Below are positions 13,496 to 21,909 of a stretch of DNA of 64,000 bases, one piece after another. The notes below the pieces were generated by a model that worked only from the letters and a program-made list of their open reading frames with translations, was not told the origin of the DNA and ran no database searches. The translations under genes and the position numbers were made by a program. Source of the stretch: Deinococcus sp. (lineage in GTDB: Bacteria > Deinococcota > Deinococci > Deinococcales > Deinococcaceae); NCBI RefSeq assembly GCF_018260405.1, contig NZ_JAGLBG010000004.1, positions 1-64,000 on the forward strand. The letters run 5' to 3'. Numbering within the stretch: position 1 is the first letter of the stretch; each line of letters starts with the position of its first letter.

Positions 13496-14449
13496 TTACT
13501 CGAAAAAGTCCTCATCGATTTCCAGCAGGGTCAGTGTCTGCTTGGGCTGTACCCCGACGCCGTAGCTCAGCATCAGCGTGGTCAGTTGCACACCGTCCAC
13601 CAACACGACGCGGTCTTGCGCTTCACCCTCGGCGTAGGCTTTGGCATCCGGTGTATAGCGCGAAGTAGTGATAAATACCCCTCTGGTCGCCCGCTTGCCG
13701 TGCAGCGCCCCCACGAAACCCTGCACCTCTGGGCGGCCCACCGACTTCCCTTCGCCGTACCGCTTGGCCTGGATGTAGATGTTCTGCACGCCCAGCGGGT
13801 CAAGTTTAATGATGCCGTCTATGCCGCCGTCGCTGCTACGCCCGGTGTGGCTTTTGCTGAGCAGCGTCGCCAGTTCGCGCTCGTCTTTACCGCCGTAGCC
13901 CATCGCCCACAGTACCCGAATCACCGCCCGCTCAAAAAACGCCGGGGAGCCTTCGCGCAGGCGGCGCAGCAGTTCTACGGCGAGGTCATCATTCAGCTTG
14001 TCTACTGCGGTAATGGCGGCGTTTTCGGGGTCTTGTTCTTCAGTCTGCGGGAGAACCGTAACGACCTGCGACGCATCTCCCCGCGCACTCTGGCGCTGCC
14101 TACGCTCCGCCAGATATTTCTGCCAGCGGGGTTGTGTTTCAAAAACAGTCTCAGTCAGCGTGGTGCTCACCATCGGCAAAATCTGCCGTCCCGTTTCCGA
14201 AATCTGGTAAACGCCTCGCTGAGGCTTGACCAGAAAACCAGCGCGGTACAGGTTGCTACACGCCCAGGTGATCCGGTGGCGTACTTTCGGTTCACCACTG
14301 GGGATTCTCTCGGCCAATGCTTCGGGCGAAAGCTGCGCCAGTTCGGTCACGGCGTCTTTAATCTGGTTGACTTGCCGCGCCACACCATCTCCCATAAATT
14401 TCAGCGTAAGGGCGTTAAATTCGTCAAAGCTGGGCATCGTGTTACGCAT
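13496..14449 (-). CDS. mrr: Mrr-type restriction endonuclease
   Basis: Type IV-like restriction enzyme that in characterised relatives cuts methylated DNA. The 317-residue protein has an N-terminal winged-helix Mrr_N domain (residues 1-95; RHRITWACSNLYRAGFLVKP, GVYQISETGR). After an acidic linker comes a C-terminal PD-(D/E)XK Mrr_cat domain (about residues 165-300) with active-site GGIDGIIKLD and QAKRY, then VGRPEVQGFVGAL and GVFITTSRYT. All expected catalytic residues are present. Start is either Met1 (14449) or Met5 (14437). It lies 9 bases downstream of the membrane-protein gene, probably in one transcript. No cognate methylase is visible. Confidence 0.9.
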   Translation of the reverse strand: MRNTMPSFDEFNALTLKFMGDGVARQVNQIKDAVTELAQLSPEALAERIPSGEPKVRHRITWACSNLYRAGFLVKPQRGVYQISETGRQILPMVSTTLTETVFETQPRWQKYLAERRQRQSARGDASQVVTVLPQTEEQDPENAAITAVDKLNDDLAVELLRRLREGSPAFFERAVIRVLWAMGYGGKDERELATLLSKSHTGRSSDGGIDGIIKLDPLGVQNIYIQAKRYGEGKSVGRPEVQGFVGALHGKRATRGVFITTSRYTPDAKAYAEGEAQDRVVLVDGVQLTTLMLSYGVGVQPKQTLTLLEIDEDFFE

Positions 14450-14458
14450 AGCTTCAGC

Positions 14459-15055
14459 CTACTTCCGCCCCGCCCGCACCTGTCCCAGCGCCAGCCGCCG
14501 CGTGACCGCCCCCGCCAGCTTGACCCGCTCGGCCAGCGGCAGGCCAGTCACCACCACCGCCACCGGCTGCCGAGCGGCGCCGAGGGTCTGCGCGGGCGTG
14601 TCGGGGCCGATTTCCACCATGCTGGACACCATCTGAGTGGGCGTTTCGCTAAGCAAAATGGTCACTTCCTCGCGCCGCTCGAACATGCCGCTGAAGGCCC
14701 GGAACTGGCGTGCAATGGGCAGGGCCACCAGCGCAGCAGTCAGCGCCAGCCCTAGCAGCAGCGTCAGCCAGAACGGGGTGCGCAACAGGCTAAGGGCCAC
14801 CAGCACTACAAAAGAAGCGGCAATCACCATCCAGGGTTTCAGCGGGCCGTAGGCGTTTCTGGCGGCGCTTTGCACCGCTTCCATCTCGGCGGGGGTGGGC
14901 TGGTTGGTCGGGCCGCCGGGCATCACGCCCTGCACTTTTACACCCTGCGCTTTCAGTCCGTACAGCTCCACACCGTCGGTCCAGACTTTACCCGCCGGGC
15001 CGCTGTAAAGCAGTTTGCTGGGAGCCGGAGCGGGGGCCATCGGGGTGCTGGTCAT
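14459..15055 (-). CDS. Hypothetical two-TM membrane protein
   Basis: 198-residue protein not assigned to a family. It has a Pro/Ala-rich N-terminus with TDGVELYGLKAQGVKVQGV (short beta repeat). Two adjacent membrane segments follow at about residues 76-92 and 95-113 (MVIAASFVVLVALSLL, WLTLLLGLALTAALVAL). The C-terminal cytoplasmic part is about 80 residues and predicted alpha/beta. It sits immediately upstream of mrr (10 bases), which suggests cotranscription but not a shared function. Confidence 0.7.
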   Translation of the reverse strand: MTSTPMAPAPAPSKLLYSGPAGKVWTDGVELYGLKAQGVKVQGVMPGGPTNQPTPAEMEAVQSAARNAYGPLKPWMVIAASFVVLVALSLLRTPFWLTLLLGLALTAALVALPIARQFRAFSGMFERREEVTILLSETPTQMVSSMVEIGPDTPAQTLGAARQPVAVVVTGLPLAERVKLAGAVTRRLALGQVRAGRK

Positions 15056-15093
15056 GTGCCAATCATAGAAGCTAGCCAGAAAACATGGCTGTA

Positions 15094-15181
15094 ATACGGA
15101 TTCCGCGAAACCCGTATGATGTTCCTACTCGCATCCGCTCGGATTGATTCAGAACTGCACCGAATCAATCGGAATCCGTAT
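15094..15181. repeat. ATACGGATTCCG-family repeat, copy C1 (88 bp)
   Basis: Bounded by a perfect 12-bp inverted repeat, ATACGGATTCCG and CGGAATCCGTAT. The interior (CCCGTATG.TGTTCCTACTCG and GCATCCGCTCGGATTGATTC) is shared with the 135-bp copy at 49443-49577, of which this looks like an internally deleted version. No coding content. Confidence 0.8.
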
Positions 15182-15269
15182 AATAAGGATTGCGCTACAT
15201 TCTGCCCGCAGTCGGGGGGCGGTTAGACCCCTTCCTGGGTGCCGTTTTGCCAGCAGTCGGCAGTCCGTA

Positions 15270-16181
15270 CTACCAGTTGCCTTCCAGCGTGACCCGCGCC
15301 GTTCCCGCCAGGCTCTGGCCCGGTTGCAGGGTTCGCATATCTACCCCGCCCACCCCCCGCGCCGCCAGATTGAAGGCGTCGGTGGCGTGCGTCACGGGTT
15401 CCAGCGCCAGTGAGCCGTCTGGGGCTGTAAACACGATCAGGTGAGAGTACACGTTATCAGCGGTGATGGTCAGCGCCCGGCTGCCCCAGTCAAGTCGCGC
15501 GGTGCCGTCCCAGGCGGTGTAGCCCCGGTCTATGGTGCGCTCACCGACGGCGTGGGGCGTGCGGTAGTCCTCCTCGGGGCGCAGCGGGCGCGGGCCAGCC
15601 GTGGGCAGCATCCGCTCGTCGGTGTCGTAGGCCAGGCCAGCGCCGAAGCTAAGTAGTGGATCGAGCTTTTTACCATCCGGGCCATCCTGTTTGCGGTGGT
15701 AGTACGGGTGCAGGCCCAGCCCGGCAGGCATTTCACTGCTGTCCACGTTGGTCAGCGTGACGGTGGTATCGAAATGCGGCCCGCTCAGACGGTATTCGAT
15801 CAGGGCGGTAAACGCCCAGGGCCAGTTGATGTCGGCAAAGTCCTGGCTGTTGAAGCTGCACACCAGCACGCCGTCGCCCTTGGGCCTGACCTGCCAGGGG
15901 CGGTTGCGGACGTCACCGTGCTGCGCGAGACCGTCTTTGGTGTTGACCCGGAGCTGAATCTCGCGGCCCTGAAACGTAAAATGCGCGTCGCGGATGCGGT
16001 TGCTGTACGGCAGCAGCGAAAAGCTGGCGCACTGGCTGCTGGTCTGTACGTTCGCCAGGTCTACCGGGCGCATGACCGGGCGGCCCGAGGCGGCTTTCAG
16101 GTTCAGGATGCTGGCTCCTAGATCGGGCAGGACGTCCAGAGTGTAAAACTCGTTGCTGAGGCGCTCGATCCGGTGCGTCAT
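15270..16181 (-). CDS. Aldose 1-epimerase family protein
   Basis: Galactose-mutarotase-fold enzyme interconverting alpha and beta anomers of aldoses. The 303-residue protein has an N-terminal VLPDLGASILNLK strand, SLLPYSNRIRDAHFTFQGRE with the conserved Asn-Arg, GLGLHPYYHRK with the probable catalytic His, and GSLALEPVTHATDAFN, where the Glu would be the catalytic base. Substrate is not known; GalM and YeaD-like members share this fold. Its ATG overlaps the stop-side of rlmB's neighbour: the rlmB stop lies in the 4-base overlap at 16178-16181, so the two genes are translationally coupled (rlmB first). Confidence 0.88.
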   Translation of the reverse strand: MTHRIERLSNEFYTLDVLPDLGASILNLKAASGRPVMRPVDLANVQTSSQCASFSLLPYSNRIRDAHFTFQGREIQLRVNTKDGLAQHGDVRNRPWQVRPKGDGVLVCSFNSQDFADINWPWAFTALIEYRLSGPHFDTTVTLTNVDSSEMPAGLGLHPYYHRKQDGPDGKKLDPLLSFGAGLAYDTDERMLPTAGPRPLRPEEDYRTPHAVGERTIDRGYTAWDGTARLDWGSRALTITADNVYSHLIVFTAPDGSLALEPVTHATDAFNLAARGVGGVDMRTLQPGQSLAGTARVTLEGNW

Positions 16182-16924
16182 GGCTTGCCTCCTACAGCGG
16201 CGGGGCGATCAGCGGCAGGGCGATTGCGGGTCGCCTCATACAGCAAAATCCCGGCGGCCACCGAGGCGTTCAGGCTCTGTACCTGCCCGCGCGTCGGAAT
16301 TTTCACCAGGGCGTCACACTTTTCGCGCACCAGCCGCCGCAGGCCCTCGCCTTCCGCGCCGATCACCAGCGCCAGCTTGCCAGAAAAATCGGTTTTGGCT
16401 GCGTCCTGGGCCGCCTCGCCCGCCGCGCCATACACCCAGACGTTTTCCTGCTTGAGCTGGTCGATCAGCCGGGGTAGGTTCTTGGTCTGGGCCACCGGCA
16501 GATAACTGGTCGCGCCCGCCGCCGTCTTGGCGACCACCGGCGAAAGCGGAGCGCTGCGGCGTTCCTCGACGACCACGCCGTGCGCCCCAAGCACCTCGGC
16601 GCTGCGGATAATAGCCCCAAAGTTGCGCGGGTCGGTAATGCCGTCGAGCAGCACGATCAACAGGTCCTCGTGCCTTTCCTCGGCACGGTCCAGAATGTCA
16701 TCCACACTGGCCCAGGCGAGGTCCTCGACTTCGGCCACAATGCCCTGGTGCGCGGTGGTGCCGACCAGTTGGTCCATTTCGATGCGCGAGGTCCAGCGCA
16801 CCAGAACGTCGAGTTCCTTGACCTCACGCACAAAGGCTTCCTCGACCCCTTTGGCAAGCAGCACTTCACTGACGCGCCCCTCACGCAGGGCTTCGAGTAC
16901 GGGATTCCGGCCATAGAGCAACAT
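16178..16924 (-). CDS. rlmB: 23S rRNA 2'-O-methyltransferase, TrmH/RlmB family
   Basis: SPOUT-class methyltransferase that 2'-O-methylates a guanosine of 23S rRNA (Gm2251 in E. coli) using SAM. The 248-residue protein opens with the substrate-binding SpoU domain (MLLYGRNPVLEALREG). The trefoil-knot motifs follow: LDGITDPRNFGAIIRSAEVLGAHG (motif 1, with Asn-Arg), LALVIGAEGEGLRRLVREKCD (motif 2) and VKIPTRGQVQSLNASVAAGILLYE (motif 3). All are intact. The start at 16924 is the only good one. It leads an apparent two-gene unit with the aldose epimerase. Confidence 0.92.
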   Translation of the reverse strand: MLLYGRNPVLEALREGRVSEVLLAKGVEEAFVREVKELDVLVRWTSRIEMDQLVGTTAHQGIVAEVEDLAWASVDDILDRAEERHEDLLIVLLDGITDPRNFGAIIRSAEVLGAHGVVVEERRSAPLSPVVAKTAAGATSYLPVAQTKNLPRLIDQLKQENVWVYGAAGEAAQDAAKTDFSGKLALVIGAEGEGLRRLVREKCDALVKIPTRGQVQSLNASVAAGILLYEATRNRPAADRPAAVGGKP

Positions 16925-16993
16925 AAGAGCAGTCTAGGTCAAGCCACCGGAAGAGAGAACTTCTGGCGGCCACTTCCCGCCCGCTGAAACTCC

Positions 16994-17247
16994 AATAGAC
17001 CTTTTGCAACAGTCGCCCGGTTACTTCACTTAGAGCATTTTGCAAAAAGATGGTGCTCTTTTGACCATCTTTTTGCCGAGTGGAACGAGTGAAAAAGAAA
17101 GAGCAGGACGTAGAATGAAGGGGGCGGCAATGTTTTTCCGACGTGCCCATCATTCGGAGAACGGCTCTAGGTTTGCTCCTGCTTGCCCTGCTCGGCGAAA
17201 GCGGGGATTCCGGGCGGCCCGGCCCCCACTGTCGCAAAAGGTCTATT
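16994..17247 (+). repeat. AATAGACC-ended element B2 carrying nested A2
   Basis: A repeat bounded by a near-perfect 20-bp inverted repeat, AATAGACCTTTTGCAACAGT at 16994 and ACTGTCGCAAAAGGTCTATT ending at 17247. It is interrupted at 17030-17170 by a complete copy of the unrelated 141-bp element. Without that insertion it is about 113 bp, matching the length of the copy at 49621-49720. It fills the gap between rlmB and the GGDEF/EAL gene. Confidence 0.8.
17030..17170 (+). repeat. 141-bp MITE-like element, copy A2 (nested)
   Basis: Second copy of the 141-bp element (TTAGAGC start, GGCTCTAG end). It is inserted within the B2 element between TTACTTCAC and GTTTGCTCCT, so it arrived after B2. Confidence 0.82.
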
Positions 17248-17258
17248 CCGTCTGGAGT

Positions 17259-19895
17259 TTATTTGCCTTTCTCCGGCAGCACACGGCTTTTTAGCCAGAC
17301 CGCCAGATCGTCCACGGCCAGCGGCGGCGTGATCGCGTAGCCCTGAGCGGCGTCGCAGCCCAGATCGCGCAGCACGTCGAGCTGGGCATAGGTTTCTACC
17401 CCCACCGCCGTGACCGTCAGGCCCAGGCTATGCGCCAGACTGATGGTTCCCTGCACCAGCTTCAGCGATTTCTCGTCGCCGGGAAGGCGGGTGGTCAGCG
17501 TCGGGTGCAGTTTCAGGCCGCTGAGGGGAAACCGGGTCAGGGCGCTCAGGCTGCTGTTGCCATCGCCAAAATCGTCCACGATCAGGCGGCTGCCCTTCGA
17601 GCGCAGGCTTTCGAGCACTTCCAGGGTTTCGCTGCTGTGGTCGAGCAGACTGCCCGCGCTGACCTCAACGTCCAGAGCATTTTGCTTGCTCATCAGCGGC
17701 AGCAGGCGCTGGGCGGCTCCGGGGCGGCGCAGTTCTTCGAGGCTCAGGTTGACGCTGGTGCGCCAGTCGCTCTGGCCCGTCGCCTCGCGGATCAGGGCGC
17801 GCCCCCGGCCCGCTTCGTGCAGCACCCACTCGCCGACTTCGGTAATCAGGTTGCTGCGGCTTGCCAGCGGAATAAACCGCGCTGGAGAGATGTTGCCTAG
17901 TCTGGGGTGCGTCCAGCGCAGCAGCGCCTCCGCGCCGATGGTCCAACCATCTTTCAGGCTCACAGAAGGCTGGTACATCAGGGTGAACTGCCCGGCAGAC
18001 ACGGCCTGTTGCAGGTCGGCTTCCAGCTCGAAAGTCTCGGCTTCCTGATCGCGCAGACCCGAATTAAAATGCTGCACCTGCCCCCGGCCCTGGCGTTTGG
18101 CATATTGCAGCGCCATATCAGCGTCGGCCAGACCCTGCTCGGGCAACTGCAACGGCACATCCGCCGTGCCCAGCGTAAACGTCACCGGCACCAGCCTGCG
18201 CCCAGCCCGTAGCGGATCGCCTAAGGCGGCCCGGAGCAGCTGCCCCCCGACCTCCGCCGCCAGTTCTGGCAGGTAAATGGCAAAAGCGTCGTCGGCCAGC
18301 CGGGCCGTGCGGCCCCCGTGTTCGGCAGCCAGATCATTGAGCCGCGCCGCGACTTGAATCAGCAGCAGATCGCCCGCCGTGCGCCCGAGCGCCGCGTTCA
18401 GCGCCCCGAAACCGTCAATATCCAGGCAAGCCACCATGCCTGAAGCGCTGCCCTCACAGTTGAGCTCGGTCAGCAGGGTTCGCAGCCCGGCGCGGTTGAG
18501 CAGCCCCGTCAGGGGGTCATGCACGGCGTCGTGCCGCAGCTTGGCCTGGGCGCGGCGCAGGGCCGTCAGGTCGTTGAGCGTCAACAAGATGCCGGGTTTT
18601 TTGCCGCTCTGGGCCTCCACACTGGTCAGGCGAACTTCCATATGGCGGGTCACGCCCCCGGGCAGGCCGATCAGCACTTCACGGGTTTTGGGAAGGGTCA
18701 GGTCCTTGAATTCGGGAAGGGGCAGCGGCGCACCCTCCGGGGTATAGACCCGCACCCCCATCTGCCCGGCCACACGCGAAAGGCTTAGACCGGTCAGCTG
18801 CGCGGCGTCAAGTTCGAGGAGCGCAGCCGCCTGCTGACTGACCAGTTGGGTCCGGCCAGCGTGGTCTAGCATGAGACTAGCCGCGTCGCTCATAGACAGG
18901 GCCTGTGAGGCCAGTTGACGCTCGGCCTGGGCAGCGTTGACCACGGGGCCTTCCAGAATGATGCAGTCTGGTGCCGACGGATTGCGCCGGGCGGTCAGCG
19001 GCAACACGCAACCGCCCGCCAGGAGAATCTCGGCGCGGGCCGTCGTCGCCGCCTGCTCGACCAGTCCACGCAGGGCCGCCGCCGCCGTCTCGCCAAAGCA
19101 ACTCCAGTCCCAGATCGGAATTCCGGTGGCCCCTTCAGGGTTCACGCCCGTGACAGTGCCCAGGCCACGGCTGAACTGCTGCACCTTACCAGCGGTATCC
19201 AGCAGCGCCAGAGCAACGTCGGTGTCGAGCAGGGCCGCCAGTTCGCCGAGGCGGACATATTCGGGGCTGACATCCTGTGAGGTCCACAGCACTCCCGCCG
19301 CCGCGCCGCCGAAATAGGGTTTGGCCTCGCCGCGAATCCAGCGCCCGCCGATCTGCTCATCTCTCAGACGAACCTGCCGCCCCCCCGCCGCCGCCCCGAG
19401 CTGCGCGGCAAACGTAGAAGGCTCCGGAAAAACCTGTGAAAGAGGCTGCCCGATCACGCCAGTTTCGGCCAGGCCGAACACCTCTAGGAAGCTGCGGCTT
19501 ACCTGCCGGAAGCTGAGGTCTGCCGAGAGCCACGCGGTCGCCGCCGGAAGCTGGGTAATCAGCATGTCGACCTCGCGGTTGGCTCCCTCGGTACTGGCCG
19601 CCGAGAGCAGCAGCGTCAGCACATGCACCGCGCCGGGGGGCACCGGGGCATCTTCGGACCACAGCAGGCCCAGCAGCGCCCCGTCACGCGTGATCCAGGC
19701 CAGATCGCCGTGGCTGAGCCAGTCGTCCGGGGGCACCAGCTCCGTTCCATGTTCCTCGCTGAGCGGACCGTCACCGCGCACGTCGAACACACGCTGCCCC
19801 ACAGAGGCCAGCAGCCTCGCGCCGGGGGCTTGAGTACGCAGCAGGTCACGCAGCGCAAGGTGAAGGGCGGGATCGGTAGCAGAAGATGCGGACAT
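17259..19895 (-). CDS. PAS-GGDEF-EAL protein with degenerate active sites
   Basis: Large cytoplasmic signalling protein (878 residues) of the cyclic-di-GMP type. N-terminal 100 residues are unassigned. PAS-like modules follow (about 105-215, 220-330 and 330-435). A GGDEF domain spans about 450-610, where the signature is RLADDAFAIY instead of GGDEF. An EAL domain spans about 625-870. EAL keeps GAEALLRW, NLS and VDDFGDGNSSL, but other metal and catalytic positions deviate: VSAGS where ITES is expected, KLHP for KID, and AVGVET for AEGVET. Family knowledge suggests little or no cyclase or phosphodiesterase activity, so an effector or sensor role is inferred. No membrane segment seen. Confidence 0.88.
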   Translation of the reverse strand: MSASSATDPALHLALRDLLRTQAPGARLLASVGQRVFDVRGDGPLSEEHGTELVPPDDWLSHGDLAWITRDGALLGLLWSEDAPVPPGAVHVLTLLLSAASTEGANREVDMLITQLPAATAWLSADLSFRQVSRSFLEVFGLAETGVIGQPLSQVFPEPSTFAAQLGAAAGGRQVRLRDEQIGGRWIRGEAKPYFGGAAAGVLWTSQDVSPEYVRLGELAALLDTDVALALLDTAGKVQQFSRGLGTVTGVNPEGATGIPIWDWSCFGETAAAALRGLVEQAATTARAEILLAGGCVLPLTARRNPSAPDCIILEGPVVNAAQAERQLASQALSMSDAASLMLDHAGRTQLVSQQAAALLELDAAQLTGLSLSRVAGQMGVRVYTPEGAPLPLPEFKDLTLPKTREVLIGLPGGVTRHMEVRLTSVEAQSGKKPGILLTLNDLTALRRAQAKLRHDAVHDPLTGLLNRAGLRTLLTELNCEGSASGMVACLDIDGFGALNAALGRTAGDLLLIQVAARLNDLAAEHGGRTARLADDAFAIYLPELAAEVGGQLLRAALGDPLRAGRRLVPVTFTLGTADVPLQLPEQGLADADMALQYAKRQGRGQVQHFNSGLRDQEAETFELEADLQQAVSAGQFTLMYQPSVSLKDGWTIGAEALLRWTHPRLGNISPARFIPLASRSNLITEVGEWVLHEAGRGRALIREATGQSDWRTSVNLSLEELRRPGAAQRLLPLMSKQNALDVEVSAGSLLDHSSETLEVLESLRSKGSRLIVDDFGDGNSSLSALTRFPLSGLKLHPTLTTRLPGDEKSLKLVQGTISLAHSLGLTVTAVGVETYAQLDVLRDLGCDAAQGYAITPPLAVDDLAVWLKSRVLPEKGK

Positions 19896-20255
19896 AGGAC
19901 GTAACCTCGGAGAAAAGAGAGGAGAAAAGAGAGCAGTGAGAACAAAATGTCAGAGATCCGGTATGCAGGGAACATCCGGAGTTGGCCTCTAGCCTCTACC
20001 TTGCCACGACAAGTCTTACCGCCTTCATGCAAAATTGCCGTCCCGCTGGCCCTCCGGTCAGTTAACAAGTAGGCGGCGTGCAGCAAGGGCTATAGCTCTG
20101 CTGCGCCGGCTGATAGGCCTGGCCTACCCCCGGCCTTCCAGCAGATTTCCACCCCCGCCACCCCCCCAACCGGACGCGGGGCAGAGCTTTCGCTGGTACC
20201 AGGAACCCAGATTTTTCCTTACCCATATTTCAAGCTGGCCTAACCAACTCGCTCT
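19896..20255. other. Divergent intergenic region upstream of ctpA
   Basis: A 360-base gap separating the divergent GGDEF/EAL and ctpA genes. Directly after the GGDEF/EAL start there is a purine-rich direct repeat (GAGAAAAGAGA twice, 19910-19935). The rest contains a C-rich stretch near 20140-20175 (CCCCCGCCACCCCCCC). I see no gene and no confident promoter. Confidence 0.4.
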
Positions 20256-20267
20256 ATGCTACGAGGC

Positions 20268-21584
20268 GTGAAACCTAACCGCGCCCTCCTTGTCACCGGC
20301 ACCCTGGCCCTGACTGCCGCCGTCGCCTACGCGCAGATGGGCGGCTATACCAGCAGCAGCGTCGGGAACACCACCACCGGAAAAGCCCTGCTACAGGTGC
20401 TCAACGACCTCAACCGCTACTACCTGTACCCGGTCGACCAGGAAAAACTGCTGCGCGGCGCGATCAACGGCGCGGTGGGCAGCCTCGACGACCAGTTTAC
20501 CTACTACACCGAACCGAGCAACAACGAAATTGACCAGCAGAACCTCAGCGGGCAGTTCTACGGCATCGGCATTCAGCTGATCTCGGCCAATGCCGACGGC
20601 ACGGGCGGCAAAGTAGACAACGTGTTCAAAGGCGGCGCGGCGGCGGCGTCGGGCGTGCAGATCGGCGACGTGTTCGTCAAGGTCGGCGACAAGAACGTGG
20701 TCACGGCCAAACTCGACGACATCGTCAAGCAGGTGCGCGGCGAGAAGGGCACACCCGTGACGGTGACTTTTGCCCGCGACGGCAAACCCTACACCGTCAG
20801 GATGGAGCGCCAGCCCGTGAACATCGTCAGCGTCGAGGAAACAGTGCTGCCCGGCAATATCGGTTACATCGCTCTGAACACCTTCTACAACGACAAGGCC
20901 AGCGAACAGTTCCGCGCCGCCGTGGCCGACATGAAAAAGAAGAATGTCAAGGCCCTGATTCTGGACCTGCGCGACAATGGCGGCGGCCTGCTGAGTGCCG
21001 GGATCGACGTGGCCGACCAGTTCCTGCAATCCGGCCCCATCGTCAGCTTGCGTGAGCGCGGCGGCAAACCCCAGGTCTACGGCAAAGCCACCAGGCAGAG
21101 CAGCGACTACACCGGAAAACTGGTCGTGCTGGTCAACAAGAACAGCGCCAGCGCCAGCGAAGTGGTCAGCGGAGCGTTGCAGGACACCAAACGCGCCACC
21201 ATCATCGGCGAGCAGACCTTCGGCAAGGGCGTGGCCCAGGTGCCGATCGAGTTACCCGACGGCGGCAAGATCGCCATAGTCAACAGCGCGTGGATTACGC
21301 CGCTGGGCCGTGAGATTCATAAGAAGGGCATCACGCCCGACCTCGTGGTCAGGGATACGCGCTACACCGTGCCGCTCAACTTTATCGGCAGCGGGGCCGA
21401 GCCCGGAACCAGACTGAACCTCACCGTCGAAGGCAAACCCGTAACCGTCACCGCCGACAAGGACGGCAAATTTACCTACACGGGCGAGATTAGGCGCCCC
21501 GTACACAGCACCACCCAGGGCGAGGCCGTGGTCAACGTGAACAACGACGCCATCTTGAAAAAGGCGCTGGAAACGCTGAATTAA
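20268..21584 (+). CDS. ctpA: Carboxyl-terminal processing protease (S41A)
   Basis: Secreted or envelope serine protease of the CtpA/Prc type. The 438-residue product (GTG 20268; an ATG at 20256 is the alternative) starts with a signal peptide (KPNRALLVTGTLALTAAVAYA). The N-terminal helical region follows, then a PDZ domain (about 95-175; GIGIQLISAN..., AAASGVQIGDVFVKV). The S41 core has the nucleophile in NSASASEVVSGALQD and Lys in GEQTFGKG, giving the Ser-Lys dyad. A C-terminal 60 residues beyond the core resembles a small beta domain. A strong intrinsic terminator follows at 21649. Confidence 0.93.
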   Translation: MKPNRALLVTGTLALTAAVAYAQMGGYTSSSVGNTTTGKALLQVLNDLNRYYLYPVDQEKLLRGAINGAVGSLDDQFTYYTEPSNNEIDQQNLSGQFYGIGIQLISANADGTGGKVDNVFKGGAAAASGVQIGDVFVKVGDKNVVTAKLDDIVKQVRGEKGTPVTVTFARDGKPYTVRMERQPVNIVSVEETVLPGNIGYIALNTFYNDKASEQFRAAVADMKKKNVKALILDLRDNGGGLLSAGIDVADQFLQSGPIVSLRERGGKPQVYGKATRQSSDYTGKLVVLVNKNSASASEVVSGALQDTKRATIIGEQTFGKGVAQVPIELPDGGKIAIVNSAWITPLGREIHKKGITPDLVVRDTRYTVPLNFIGSGAEPGTRLNLTVEGKPVTVTADKDGKFTYTGEIRRPVHSTTQGEAVVNVNNDAILKKALETLN

Positions 21585-21648
21585 ACTGGACACTTTGAGT
21601 TAGAGCCACTTTGAGGTAGAGCCACTTTGAGGTAGAACAGACCCGACG

Positions 21649-21686
21649 AAAGCCGCCCGCCTGAAAGCCAGTGGGCGGCTTTGTTG
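21649..21686 (+). terminator. Intrinsic terminator after ctpA
   Basis: Stem AGCCGCCC (21651-21658) with GGGCGGCT (21673-21680), a 14-base loop, then TTGTTGT. It lies 65 bases after the ctpA stop. The 325-base gap 21585-21909 also holds a 17-bp tandem repeat (TAGAGCCACTTTGAGG type, 21598-21635) just before the hairpin, and a fragment of the ATACGGACT repeat family near 21718. Nothing else was recognised in it. Confidence 0.8.
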
Positions 21687-21909
21687 TGCGCTTATACGAA
21701 GTTGATCCGCCAGTTATACAGACTGCCGCACCATTGCGCCACAGTCGGGAGTGCTGGCGCCTCATAGCCCCGAGCGGACCCGTAATAAGAGCAGTTGTCG
21801 GGGCAAAACGCTACGCACAAGGGTCAGGGTAAGGCGGGATCATGGGGGGCAGTGTGCCGGGCAGGGTATCACGCGTGCCTTTCCAGGCTGACAGGACTAC
21901 CATAAGGCC

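Noticed and set aside
21598..21640. Tandem TAGAGCCACTTTGAGG considered as another copy of the 141-bp TTAGAGC element
   Set aside because: Only the TTAGAGC start is shared; the rest of the element is absent.
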